The translations under genes and the position numbers were made by a program. 64,000 bases of DNA from Thermococcus sp. MV5 (GTDB lineage: Archaea > Methanobacteriota_B > Thermococci > Thermococcales > Thermococcaceae): NCBI RefSeq assembly GCF_012027425.1, contig NZ_SNUE01000006.1:124001-188000 (forward strand). The letters run 5' to 3'. Positions 1 through 8,196 of the stretch are shown one piece after another (position 1 is the stretch's first letter; each line of letters opens with the position of its first letter). Under the pieces are notes generated by a model. That model did no database searches. It saw only the letters and a list, made by a program, of their open reading frames with translations, and was not told the origin of the DNA.

Positions 1-732
1 ACTACGAACGAAAGCTTCTCTCTCATACCAAAAGACGTGAATAACTTTACTTTTCTAGCTTTTGGGGATCACAGGCCAGGAAGTGGTACAAAACAACCGG
101 AAGTTTTTTTCAAAATAAGAGATCTCATGAACCAAGAAGAGGGAGCCTTCATAATTGATAGCGGTGATTTAGTGTACTCTGGAAAAGTAGAGGAGTGGGC
201 CGAGTTATTAAAAGTCTGGAATTTTAACAAACCCGTATTTGTTGCTCCAGGCAATCATGAATACCAAGGGGAAGGAATAAACATATACCACAAGTTCTTT
301 GGGCCTACAGAGTACTCGTTTGTATTAGGCAACTATTATTTCATCTTTGCTAATAACGTTGAGAGAAATTATCAGCTTACCTCTGCTCAATGGAATTGGT
401 TAGAAAAAGAACTTGAAAAGGCAAAAAGCCTTGGCAAGAGACCAGTTATTATAATGCACGCTCCTCCAATAGATCCCAGACCTGAGGGAGGCCACACTAT
501 GAACCCCACCCACGCAAAGAAACTCTTGGAGCTAATGAAAGCATATAATGCATTTGGGGTATTTGGTCATATCCACATTTACTGGTATGGAGAAAAAGAC
601 GGTGTAGAGCTCATAATAACCGGTGGAGGAGGAGCACCGCTTTATGCAAAACCTGAAGAAGGAGGTTTCTACCATTACATAAAAATAACTGCTGGAGATG
701 CCTTAACTGTAGAGCCTGTGAAGGTAGAGTGA
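1..732 (+). CDS. Calcineurin-like metallophosphoesterase, 5' end missing
   Basis: The frame is open from base 1 to the TGA at 730-732, so the gene enters from outside the window; a GTG at 37 is only an internal codon. Visible motifs are those of the dimetal phosphoesterase fold in order: GDHRP near visible residue 22, GDLVYSG, GNHE, HAPP and GHIH. These supply the Asp, Asn and His metal ligands. The family hydrolyses phosphomonoesters or diesters; the substrate cannot be read from sequence. Many archaeal relatives are longer secreted proteins with other domains upstream, so the missing part may hold a signal peptide. The next gene starts about 100 bp downstream with its own TATA box, so this is probably the end of a transcription unit. 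Confidence 0.85.
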   Translation, partial: TTNESFSLIPKDVNNFTFLAFGDHRPGSGTKQPEVFFKIRDLMNQEEGAFIIDSGDLVYSGKVEEWAELLKVWNFNKPVFVAPGNHEYQGEGINIYHKFFGPTEYSFVLGNYYFIFANNVERNYQLTSAQWNWLEKELEKAKSLGKRPVIIMHAPPIDPRPEGGHTMNPTHAKKLLELMKAYNAFGVFGHIHIYWYGEKDGVELIITGGGGAPLYAKPEEGGFYHYIKITAGDALTVEPVKVE

Positions 733-795
733 AATTTTTTCTTTTCTACATATTCTATATAGATCAATGTAGCTAACTATATTCTACTGCGATAA

Positions 796-806
796 AGTAT
801 TTATAC
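796..806 (+). promoter_or_regulatory. TATA box of the phosphate permease gene
   Basis: AAGTATTTATACACC lies about 25 to 30 bases ahead of position 830. That predicts a transcript start just before the GGTGGTGA ribosome binding site at 826-833 and supports translation from ATG 837 rather than from GTG 828. Confidence 0.5.
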
Positions 807-836
807 ACCCCCAGGTAGCTGGTTTCGGTGGTGAAA

Positions 837-2063
837 ATGATTGAGATACTTAGTGATCCATGGCTCTTTATCACAATAGCCGTAGGCCTATTTATGGCAT
901 GGGCAATAGGAGCAAATGATACCGCAAATTCAATGAGTACTGCTGTTGGTGCTGGAGCGATAACACCCAAGCAGGCTGTCATAATTGCGGGTATACTTGA
1001 ATTCACTGGTGCATATCTCTTCGGAAAGAGCGTCACTGAGACCATTAGAAAGGGTATAATAGACGCATCTCAAATCACTGAACCCCATGTTATTGTTTAC
1101 GGATCCATTGCAGCTCTCCTCGCTGCTTCCCTATGGTTGGTTTTTGCCACCAAGTTTGGTTTACCCGTCTCAACTACCCATTCCATCATAGGAGGAATTG
1201 TAGGATATGGAATTGTATATGCCGGAACATCTATAGTGAACTGGAGTAAGATGGCCCAAGTTGTTGCAAGCTGGATACTATCCCCAATTTTTGGAGCAAT
1301 TGTTGCTTTTACTGTTATTAAATTAGTATCTAAGACGATTCTCCAGAAGGATAATCCAATAGAAAGTGCCAGACGATGGGCCCCTGTATGGATAGGCTTA
1401 GCCTTTGTTGTTATGGGGTCGATGTTTTATGTAAAAGTTATGCATGGAAAGTCTCTTTTTATAGCAATAACAAGGTATGGTGCTACAGCAGGATTGATCA
1501 CATTCATAATAAGCCTCGTTCTGCTAAAAAGGAACTTTAGAACAAAAGACCCATATTTGGGCGTAGAAGCAATATTCAAAAAAGCTCAAGTATTAACTTC
1601 TGCCTATGTAGCCCTATCTCATGGAGCAAACGACGTGGCAAATGCAATAGGTCCTGTGGCAGCAGTTTATGCCGTAGCAACCATGGGGCTAGCAGGAATG
1701 AAGGTTCCAGTGCCAAAATGGATTTTAGCAATGGGGGGATTGGGTATAGCCATAGGTGTAGCCACATATGGATATAAAGTCATGGAAACTGTTGGAAAGA
1801 AAATTACCGAACTGACAAATACTAGAGGATTTAGTATAGATTTTTCAGCGGCCACAGTTGTTTTAATAGCATCTTGGATGGGACTACCAATTTCAACCAC
1901 TCACACTGTGGTTGGTGCGGTTATTGGTGTGGGCTTAGCTAGAGGAGTAAAAGCAATAAACAAAGATATCGTTAAAGACATAATAATCTCGTGGTTTGTC
2001 ACAGTACCCGTTGCGGCTATAATCGCGGGGGTCATATTTGAGATATTAATGGTATTGGGGTGA
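837..2063 (+). CDS. pit: PiT-family inorganic phosphate permease
   Basis: Integral membrane phosphate symporter of the PiT (PHO-4) family, about 408 residues of mostly hydrophobic sequence. Both family signatures are present as the expected internal duplication: GANDTAN at residues 25-31 and GANDVAN at about 263-270. Each half also carries a PxSTTH motif (LPVSTTH and LPISTTH). GTG codons at 828 and 831 are in frame, but GGTGGTGA at 826-833 is the natural ribosome binding site for ATG 837. The stop overlaps the region that provides the ribosome binding site of the next gene, a PhoU-like protein, which is the usual archaeal pairing of PiT carrier and cytoplasmic regulator. Confidence 0.93.
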   Translation: MIEILSDPWLFITIAVGLFMAWAIGANDTANSMSTAVGAGAITPKQAVIIAGILEFTGAYLFGKSVTETIRKGIIDASQITEPHVIVYGSIAALLAASLWLVFATKFGLPVSTTHSIIGGIVGYGIVYAGTSIVNWSKMAQVVASWILSPIFGAIVAFTVIKLVSKTILQKDNPIESARRWAPVWIGLAFVVMGSMFYVKVMHGKSLFIAITRYGATAGLITFIISLVLLKRNFRTKDPYLGVEAIFKKAQVLTSAYVALSHGANDVANAIGPVAAVYAVATMGLAGMKVPVPKWILAMGGLGIAIGVATYGYKVMETVGKKITELTNTRGFSIDFSAATVVLIASWMGLPISTTHTVVGAVIGVGLARGVKAINKDIVKDIIISWFVTVPVAAIIAGVIFEILMVLG

Positions 2064-2068
2064 TTATA

Positions 2069-2755
2069 ATGCAAGTCTGGACGAAATTATTTGCTAAAAG
2101 TCCATTTAAGCCATTGATAAAACATGCAGAGGTTGTTTTGGAGACTGTAGAGGTTTTAGAAAAAGCTCTTGAAGCGTGGGAAGTTGGGGACTATGAAACA
2201 ATGCGAAATTACGCTCGAAAAGTTGATGACCTTGAAGATTTTGCCGATAGGATTAAAGAAGAAATCAGGGACAGTTTAAGTTCAAAGTTATTTATGCCTG
2301 TGAACAGGGGTGACATTTTAAGATATTTACACATGCAAGACAAAATAGCTGATGCTGCTGAAAACACAGCCAAGTGGCTTCTTGTTAGAGACCCTAATGA
2401 CATACCAGAAGACATCAAAGGGGAAATAAAAAGTCTGATAATGAAAATGAGTCAAGAAAGTATTAAAGCTGCCAAACTCGTATATGAAGCTATTGTTCAG
2501 ATGGACACAGTAATAGAGAGTGGTTTTGGAGAGAAAGAAATTGAGAAAGAATACGAGCTCATCAGAGAGATAGAAAGCGTAGAGCACAGAATAGATGAAC
2601 TTGACACTGAATTTATGGAGATAATATTCAAAAACTCCTCAAAACTGGAATGGGGCCTTGGAATGTACCTTCTCAATATAGCAAAAACTCTAAGCAATAT
2701 CTCAGATAAAGCAAAAGACGCAGCAGAAAGAATAAGGTTAATGATGAACAAATGA
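2069..2755 (+). CDS. PhoU-like protein (DUF47/TIGR00153) partner of PiT permease
   Basis: An all-helical, charged cytoplasmic protein of 228 residues matching the DUF47 family of PhoU-like regulators, made of two helical-bundle repeats rich in Asp and Glu that could bind metal. The start is ATG 2069 behind GGGGTGAT; a GTG at 2060 is in frame but overlaps that site. It is translationally coupled to the upstream permease, and the pairing of PiT with DUF47 is widespread. From family knowledge it probably controls permease activity or phosphate signalling; no enzymatic motif is visible. Confidence 0.9.
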   Translation: MQVWTKLFAKSPFKPLIKHAEVVLETVEVLEKALEAWEVGDYETMRNYARKVDDLEDFADRIKEEIRDSLSSKLFMPVNRGDILRYLHMQDKIADAAENTAKWLLVRDPNDIPEDIKGEIKSLIMKMSQESIKAAKLVYEAIVQMDTVIESGFGEKEIEKEYELIREIESVEHRIDELDTEFMEIIFKNSSKLEWGLGMYLLNIAKTLSNISDKAKDAAERIRLMMNK

Positions 2756-2760
2756 CATAC

Positions 2761-2780
2761 TTTTGCCTTTTAGGGCAAAA
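2761..2780. terminator. Short hairpin between convergent genes
   Basis: TTTTGCC (2761-2767) and GGCAAAA (2774-2780) form a perfect 7-bp inverted repeat with a 6-base loop in the gap between the converging PhoU-like and RAM genes. It starts with four T on either strand, as expected for a bidirectional transcription end. Thermococcal termination depends mainly on T runs, so the function is inferred. Confidence 0.4.
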
Positions 2781-2806
2781 CTTTCAGAAGAAAAGATAGA
2801 AAAATT

Positions 2807-3034
2807 TCAAATGGCTATCATTGTTGAAGTCATTTGTATTTCTGGCATTTTTCTTATTCTTTCAGTTATGAAATGGTCGAGGTCTTTTAGGGTTTCAGTT
2901 TCAACCTTGACTATAAGGTCATATTCGCCATAAACCACATAAGCCTCCTTTACCTCTGGATAGGTAAGAAGTTTTTCCATAACTTCTCTTTCCTTCCCAG
3001 CGGCTGTCACCATCAAAATAAACGCCGTCACCAT
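2807..3034 (-). CDS. Stand-alone RAM (Lrp/AsnC ligand-binding) domain protein
   Basis: A 75-residue protein consisting only of the ferredoxin-like alpha-beta domain that forms the C-terminal half of Lrp/AsnC regulators, with no helix-turn-helix. The GEYD motif (residues 37-40) and the final beta strand are typical. Such proteins form ring-shaped oligomers that bind amino acids and may pair with full Lrp proteins. ATG 3034 is preceded by GGTGGT. A TATA-like TTAAATAG and a perfect palindrome (3076-3091) lie upstream. A second protein of the same type lies at 35888-36106. Confidence 0.88.
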   Translation of the reverse strand: MVTAFILMVTAAGKEREVMEKLLTYPEVKEAYVVYGEYDLIVKVETETLKDLDHFITERIRKMPEIQMTSTMIAI

Positions 3035-3075
3035 AGCTTACCACCAATAATATTTAGTCTTTTGACTATTTAAGC

Positions 3076-3091
3076 TTATCGCCGTCGATAA
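3076..3091. promoter_or_regulatory. Palindrome upstream of the RAM gene promoter
   Basis: TTATCGCCGTCGATAA has 6-bp perfect arms around a 4-base centre. It sits just upstream of the TATA-like element of the minus-strand RAM gene. A second, weaker repeat, TAGTC-TTTT-GACTA, lies at about 3055-3068. This position suits an activator or autoregulator; the binding protein is unknown. Confidence 0.35.
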
Positions 3092-3129
3092 AGAAAAAAT
3101 GACGAATTAGGGGAAGCTAATTTACTTTG

Positions 3130-3294
3130 TCAATCGTACCCATAAACCCTTTTTGTAACATATGCAATCATTTGGTATCCTGTTTCTAATCGGGTTCTTA
3201 GATCAACAAGCAGCCCAATTTCGATTCTAAAATAAGGCTTACAACCATATACTCCTATTCTTATTTCATTAGCACATAGAACATATGTCTTTTG
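3130..3294 (-). pseudogene. Possible gene remnant, 54 codons without a start
   Basis: Between TAG at 3297-3295 and TGA at 3132-3130 the minus strand has an open frame with protein-like composition, for example NEIRIGVYGCKPYFRIEIGL followed by a passage ending in VYGYD. The only ATG in frame is internal and late. It overlaps the 5' extension of the plus-strand kinase frame, supporting the shorter kinase start. I do not recognise the family. It could be a decayed gene, a chance frame, or a real small protein cut by an error. Confidence 0.3.
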
Positions 3295-3371
3295 CTATTG
3301 TCTACAGGAACCACCCTGAACCCACCATTTTTAAATACTCTGTGAAGTTAATTAACTTCTCGGGGAAAAGG

Positions 3372-4022
3372 ATGATTAATCACCTAATAAGCAAAGAAGA
3401 GCTTGAAAGATTCAAGTACTTTATGCACATGAGAGGCATTGAGAATTTAGGGGTTTATTCAAAGGGAACCACAAGCTTAATTTTCCTTGGGAGCCTAGAA
3501 AATAGAGACGTCATTGTAAAGTTAGAAAGAAGAGATGCACCTAGAAGGAATTTCCAAAGAGAAGTAAAGATTCTAAGATTTCTCGAGGGGAAAGGGATAA
3601 CCCCCCATTTGATCGATTATGGAACCTTTGAAAATAGAGAGTTCTTAATAAGAGAATTCGCAAAGGGAGAGCCCATACTCTATGCAACACCCGAAAAGAG
3701 GCATCTTCTAAAAATCCTTGAAAAGATGTACAAACTTGACACTCTTGGGGTTGATCATGGGCAAATACAAGGAGGAAAGCACATCATAATTGGAAATGAC
3801 GTATGGGTGATTGACTTTGAAAAAGCAAGCCTTAAGAGAAAAACCAAAAACCTCACCTCCGCGATGGCAATGATATTCCTTAATGAAAATTCCATTTCAA
3901 GAAGAGTTAGAGAGAAGTTTGAGATAGACAAAGAATTTCTAACGACTCTTCAAGAAGAACTCCAAAAATATAAAGAAACCCACGATATCAGGAAACTGAA
4001 AGAACTACTATCTAACCTTTAA
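3372..4022 (+). CDS. Predicted Ser/Thr protein kinase-like protein (COG2112 type)
   Basis: A compact kinase-fold protein of about 216 residues. A glycine-poor nucleotide loop (SKGTTSLIFLGS), an ion-pair lysine region (VIVKLERR) and a metal-binding Asp (VWVIDFEKAS) are visible. The catalytic loop reads DHGQIQGGKHI, so the usual HGD Asp is Gln and the usual Asn is absent; activity is therefore uncertain or unconventional. The frame runs back to 3285, but a TATA-like TTTTTAAATA at about 3328 lies inside that extension, so ATG 3372 behind GGGGAAAAGG is preferred. It converges with a small membrane protein gene, overlapping it by 15 bases. Confidence 0.75.
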   Translation: MINHLISKEELERFKYFMHMRGIENLGVYSKGTTSLIFLGSLENRDVIVKLERRDAPRRNFQREVKILRFLEGKGITPHLIDYGTFENREFLIREFAKGEPILYATPEKRHLLKILEKMYKLDTLGVDHGQIQGGKHIIIGNDVWVIDFEKASLKRKTKNLTSAMAMIFLNENSISRRVREKFEIDKEFLTTLQEELQKYKETHDIRKLKELLSNL

Positions 4023-4316
4023 CCGATCCCATACCCAGATAGATAGAGGAATCAAGAAAGCCGCTAATATAAGACCAATCCTAGGATCCAAAAAATATTC
4101 AAAAACTAAAATCACAACAATCGTTATTCCAATCATTATAAAGAGATCTTTGTCAAATATTCGTGATTTCGCAAGAATATTCCTCTCTTTTGATACGTAA
4201 GCTAGATAGATAGGAATCCCCAAAGCCGCTAAAACAACTCCTATATAGCTTTTAAAAAGCACTGATACCAAAAGACCTGCCAATAAAATGCCAAACACAG
4301 CGTATTCATCTTTCAT
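4008..4316 (-). CDS. Small integral membrane protein, unknown function
   Basis: A 102-residue protein with about four hydrophobic segments separated by short charged loops, and no recognised motif. The frame extends to 4388, but a TATA-like TTATTTAAAG at about 4338-4347 predicts a transcript start close to ATG 4316, so the shorter, nearly leaderless form is chosen. It is divergent from the peptidase gene at 4381, with which it shares a roughly 65-bp promoter region, and its 3' end overlaps that of the kinase-like gene. Confidence 0.6.
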   Translation of the reverse strand: MKDEYAVFGILLAGLLVSVLFKSYIGVVLAALGIPIYLAYVSKERNILAKSRIFDKDLFIMIGITIVVILVFEYFLDPRIGLILAAFLIPLSIWVWDRLKVR

Positions 4317-4380
4317 ATCCCAAGATTTGACAATTAACTTTAAATAATTTAGGGCGTGAGTATATTTAGGTGATAGCGTT

Positions 4381-6273
4381 ATGAACAAAATCGAATGGAG
4401 CGAAAATACCTTTTCTAAATTCGCCTATCTAAGCGATCCACGAATCGCAAAAGATGGAAAAAGTATTGCTTATGTATTAACAAAAACCAATTTGAAGCAA
4501 AACAAATACGAAAATACAGTTGTTATTGAAGAACTTGAAAGCAAGGGTAGAAAATTTATTGAAAACGCCTCAATGCCAAGGTTCTCGCCAGCTGGAAGAA
4601 AACTCGCACTTGTTAAGCCAAACGAAGAAAAGAAGAGTGCTGAAGTTTGGCTCTATGATCTAACATCAATGAGCGGAAAGAAAATTCTCGAGGCAAAAAA
4701 TATCCTTAATATCAGCTGGAACAGAGACAACAGGAGAATTTTGGTGACTGGGTTTAAGAGGAGAGATGATGAAGAGTTTATTTTCGAGAATGATGTGCCA
4801 GTGTGGTTTGATAATAAGGGATTCTTTGATGGAGAAAAGACAACCTTTTGGATAGTTGACACAGAAAGCGAGGAAATCCTAGATGAATTCACAACAGAAA
4901 AGTTCTCCTTTGGAATTTGGCATGGAGATAACATAATTTACAATGTACCACATAGAGAAGACGAAAAACCACAATTCTTCAAGTTCTATGACATTTATCT
5001 CTGGAAAGATGGAGAAAGTGAAAAGCTTTTTGAGAGGGTTTCATATGTCGCTGTAGACTCCAATGGAGATATTCTCCTCCTCCATGGAAAACCAAAGAAA
5101 GAAAAAATAAGCGAGCATGACTACCTCTACACTTGGGATGGATCAGAAATTAAACCATTAACAGAACGTTTTATTTACAATAACTGGGAAGGAAAACTCG
5201 ATGAAAAGGGAAACGTATACTTCACTATGGCAAGAGAGGGGAGAGTTAGTTTATATAAACTTGAAGAAGGGAAACTAATCCCAATAGTCGATGGAAATTC
5301 GTGGGTAATGGGATTTGATGTAAGTAATATCGGAAAAGTTATCTTGTTAAAGGAGACAGATACCCGCTTGAGAGAGCTATTTATATGGGATAAAGAATTG
5401 CAACAACTCACAGATTATAACGGGCCAATATTTGACCGATTGAAAACACGGCCTGTCCAACACTTCCGCTTTAAGAGTCTTGGCTTAGAACTGGATGGAT
5501 GGTATATCAAACCTGAAACTGAAGAAAAAGCCCCAGTAATAGTCTTTGTTCACGGTGGGCCAAAGGGAATGTATGGCTATTATTTCAAATATGAAATGCA
5601 GCTAATGGCCAATAAAGGATATTACATTGTCTTTGTGAATCCACGGGGAAGTAACGGTTACGATGAAGAGTTCGCTTTGAAAGTACTCGGACGAACAGGC
5701 CTAGAAGACTTCCAAGATATCCTCAATGGCCTTGAAAAGTTCTTTGAAATTGAACCCAATGCAGATAGGGATAGAGTTGGAATAACAGGGATAAGCTATG
5801 GAGGATTTATGACAAACTGGGCACTAACACAAAGTGAGTTATTTAAAGCAGGAATAAGTGAAAACGGCATAAGTTATTGGCTTACAAGCTATGCATTTTC
5901 CGATATTGGTCTATGGTTTGACAAAGAAGTAATTGGAGAAAATCCACTTGAAAATGAAAACTACAGAAAGCTCAGCCCACTTTTCTATGCCCAAAATGTT
6001 AAAGCTCCCTTACTACTCATACACAGCCTAGAAGATTATCGTTGTCCACTCGACCAGAGTGTTATGTTTTACCACGTGCTCAAAGATCTAGGAAAAGAAG
6101 TTTACATAGCAATATTCAAAAAAGGAGCACACGGACATAGTTTAAGAGGCAGTCCTAAACATAGGGCAAAGAGGTACAAACTCTTCATGGAGTTCTTCGA
6201 AAGAAAACTCAAGAAGTATGAAGAGGGGTTTGATGTGGAAAAGATCCTAGAGAAACGTAAAAGCGATGAATAA
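4381..6273 (+). CDS. S9 family acylaminoacyl-peptidase (prolyl oligopeptidase fold)
   Basis: A 630-residue serine peptidase. Residues 1 to about 360 are a beta-propeller with repeated WxxD-type blades, and the C-terminal third is an alpha/beta hydrolase. The triad is visible: nucleophile Ser472 in GISYGG, Asp552 in HSLEDYRCP and His584 in KGAHGHS; the oxyanion motif HGGPKG precedes them. This is the layout of the acylaminoacyl-peptidase branch (S9C). It removes N-acylated residues or cleaves short peptides in the cytosol and fits the peptide-based metabolism of Thermococcales. ATG 4381 follows GGTGAT at 4371-4376. No signal peptide is seen. Confidence 0.92.
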   Translation: MNKIEWSENTFSKFAYLSDPRIAKDGKSIAYVLTKTNLKQNKYENTVVIEELESKGRKFIENASMPRFSPAGRKLALVKPNEEKKSAEVWLYDLTSMSGKKILEAKNILNISWNRDNRRILVTGFKRRDDEEFIFENDVPVWFDNKGFFDGEKTTFWIVDTESEEILDEFTTEKFSFGIWHGDNIIYNVPHREDEKPQFFKFYDIYLWKDGESEKLFERVSYVAVDSNGDILLLHGKPKKEKISEHDYLYTWDGSEIKPLTERFIYNNWEGKLDEKGNVYFTMAREGRVSLYKLEEGKLIPIVDGNSWVMGFDVSNIGKVILLKETDTRLRELFIWDKELQQLTDYNGPIFDRLKTRPVQHFRFKSLGLELDGWYIKPETEEKAPVIVFVHGGPKGMYGYYFKYEMQLMANKGYYIVFVNPRGSNGYDEEFALKVLGRTGLEDFQDILNGLEKFFEIEPNADRDRVGITGISYGGFMTNWALTQSELFKAGISENGISYWLTSYAFSDIGLWFDKEVIGENPLENENYRKLSPLFYAQNVKAPLLLIHSLEDYRCPLDQSVMFYHVLKDLGKEVYIAIFKKGAHGHSLRGSPKHRAKRYKLFMEFFERKLKKYEEGFDVEKILEKRKSDE

Positions 6274-6280
6274 TTCTTTT

Positions 6281-6878
6281 TTATTCTTTGAGCAAAACTG
6301 TTATGTTCTTGTATGTTACTGGAGCAACTAAAACTTTTCTTCCATCTTTTATGTACTTAAAAGTACTCCCTACACCCACATTCAAAGTCAGGTTCTTGGA
6401 ATTCTTTTCAGGCACTAGCTCAATAAAAATACTCTCAACTCCCCCACCACAGGAATGATCTCTACAAAAGAAGGGATCGTATCCCGCAGGACCTATATAG
6501 ACGTGATATTTTACTGGCCATGTTGGATCTGATGTTACAAGGACACTTATCCAATTGGAGATATTCGTAAATGTTCTGTCTCTATAGCTTGTTGACCAAC
6601 TCGTTATTTTCCATCCCTGTGGCACACTGACTACTGCTCCTGAAACATCCGACTCGGTTATATTAATCCACCCAACTAGAAGAACTCTCTTGAGATCTCC
6701 ATTAGTTTGAGCAAAAACAGTGCCTACAAACGTTGAACCTGTACCATTATCTTGAAGATAAAAATTCTGTCATGTCAAGCGTCTGCCAAACGGTTCTCTC
6801 GTTTTGATTACTATAATAAAAGAACATCAACACAAGTAGCATTGAGACTCCCAAAGCGGCAGATATTGTTTTTCGCAT
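6281..6878 (-). pseudogene. Secreted protein of unknown function, frameshifted
   Basis: The N-terminal part starts at ATG 6878 (MRKTISAALGVSMLLVLMFF, a signal peptide or membrane anchor) and runs to about 6770 (WQTLDM). The sequence then continues in another frame from about 6768 (QNFYLQDNGTGSTFVGTVFA) to the stop at 6281. A one-base indel near 6768-6773 joins both halves into a protein of about 198 residues with a Cys pair (FFCRDHSCGGG). No family is recognised. It is either a recent pseudogene or a sequence error. The convergent neighbour is the S9 peptidase. Confidence 0.65.
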
Positions 6879-6948
6879 ATTTGTTTATTAGGCTTAAAGA
6901 GTTAAAAATCTTATTCTCCCTGCTATAATGAACACGAGATAAGAGAAA

Positions 6949-7638
6949 CTAGATCTCGATTATTTCTGCTCTCCCATTCCTTCTGAGCCAATCCAAAAGT
7001 ATCTCTGCAATTTGGAACTTTTTCTTTTTGCTTTCCCATATGGAGACATGAGTATTCAAATTAGGTTTACTCCATTTCCCCACAACATCACCAAAATCAA
7101 ATCCAACGAGAAATATTCTTTTTGCTCCGAGTTCTTCAGCGAGAAAAGCGGCCCTATCTCCATCAGTGAAACCGCCAAAGTTATAGACTATGTCTAAAGG
7201 CTCTGTTTGACACGTTCCTAGAACGTTCTTAAGCCGTGGAACATACATTCTAAGCTTATCCGTGTTATCTCCATGAGCATGAACGACTACAGTGGAACCC
7301 AACTCGTTGGCCCTTTTTATGTCTTCAAACCTACCGTCCAAATCCGTTACAATAATGTGGGGGATAATGTTATTTTCAAGCAAAGCTGAAGTAGCACCAT
7401 CAGAGGCTATTAACGTCCCATCAAATTTTCTGTTTAGTTTCTCATCTAAGCTTGGACCAGCACCAAAAACGTAAACTTGTTCTCCAACTCGTTCTTTAAG
7501 TTCTGTGAGTAAAATACAGTTTTTACTCTTTAACAAGAGTTCTCTCAAGAGCAGGGCGGCTTTTTTGTCTGCCTCTCTATCATAACCCATTACCTCAAGG
7601 ATATGCTGATAAAAAGGTTCCCATTCACTCCATTTCAT
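6949..7638 (-). CDS. mptE: 6-hydroxymethyl-7,8-dihydropterin pyrophosphokinase MptE
   Basis: A 229-residue protein of the DUF115/COG1634 Rossmann-like family, shown in methanogens to be the archaeal 6-HMDP pyrophosphokinase of pterin cofactor synthesis. Diagnostic stretches are FGAGPSLD (residues 58-65), ASDGAT, VTDLDG (98-102) and HAHGDN. It transfers diphosphate from ATP to 6-hydroxymethyl-dihydropterin. The pathway entry enzyme MptA is also in this window (46053-46850). Its start overlaps the end of the Mut7-C gene by 14 bases, so the two are cotranscribed. Confidence 0.88.
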   Translation of the reverse strand: MKWSEWEPFYQHILEVMGYDREADKKAALLLRELLLKSKNCILLTELKERVGEQVYVFGAGPSLDEKLNRKFDGTLIASDGATSALLENNIIPHIIVTDLDGRFEDIKRANELGSTVVVHAHGDNTDKLRMYVPRLKNVLGTCQTEPLDIVYNFGGFTDGDRAAFLAEELGAKRIFLVGFDFGDVVGKWSKPNLNTHVSIWESKKKKFQIAEILLDWLRRNGRAEIIEI

Positions 7639-8110
7639 TGGACTCCCTCATATTTCTCAACTTTCTATCAATTTTTACCATTTCCCTCCACTGCCTCCCA
7701 GGCCAATAAACTTGACCACATTGGACACACACGTAAAACTCATCGTAGTCTTCATAAACCCCTTTTGGAACTCGATCTTTAATTTCTTCCTTGCTAACCT
7801 TCCTTATCAAGCCGTTACACTTTGGACACCTAGCATTTGCAGGAAAGAGATCATCAAAATTAAAACCAAGTTCCATAAGTTGTCTCACTTGCTCCTCAAA
7901 CTTGTTTGATCTTATTAAGATAGTATTTTCGGATCGTTTTGCAAGATCTTCATCTCGGGTTAGGATTATCCTATTCTCCTCCCGTGAAATCCTTAAAATC
8001 TCACTATCCTCCTCTACCCCATAAATAGTATCATATCCATAAAGTCGAAGCCACCTAGCTAAACGACCAAGCATCATATCAGCGATAAACTTTGTATTTT
8101 TTCTCCTCAT
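7625..8110 (-). CDS. Mut7-C family RNase (PIN-like) with zinc ribbon
   Basis: A 161-residue protein of COG1656. The N-terminal PIN-like nuclease part carries acidic residues Asp11, Asp27, Asp53 and Asp55 (FIADMMLGRLARWLRLYGYD, TRDED). A C-terminal zinc ribbon is formed by Cys95, Cys98, Cys128 and Cys131. The family is predicted to cleave RNA; no archaeal member is firmly characterised as far as I know. ATG 8110 is chosen over an adjacent TTG at 8113. It is the first gene of an operon with mptE and is divergent from the PhnP-like gene. Confidence 0.85.
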   Translation of the reverse strand: MRRKNTKFIADMMLGRLARWLRLYGYDTIYGVEEDSEILRISREENRIILTRDEDLAKRSENTILIRSNKFEEQVRQLMELGFNFDDLFPANARCPKCNGLIRKVSKEEIKDRVPKGVYEDYDEFYVCVQCGQVYWPGRQWREMVKIDRKLRNMRESNEME

Positions 8111-8196
8111 CAACTCTAATTTGGAAGAAGGTAATAAAGGTCTTTTGGAAGAAACCTTATAACTATCCTAACATTTTTTAAGTGGGGGTGAAACAA

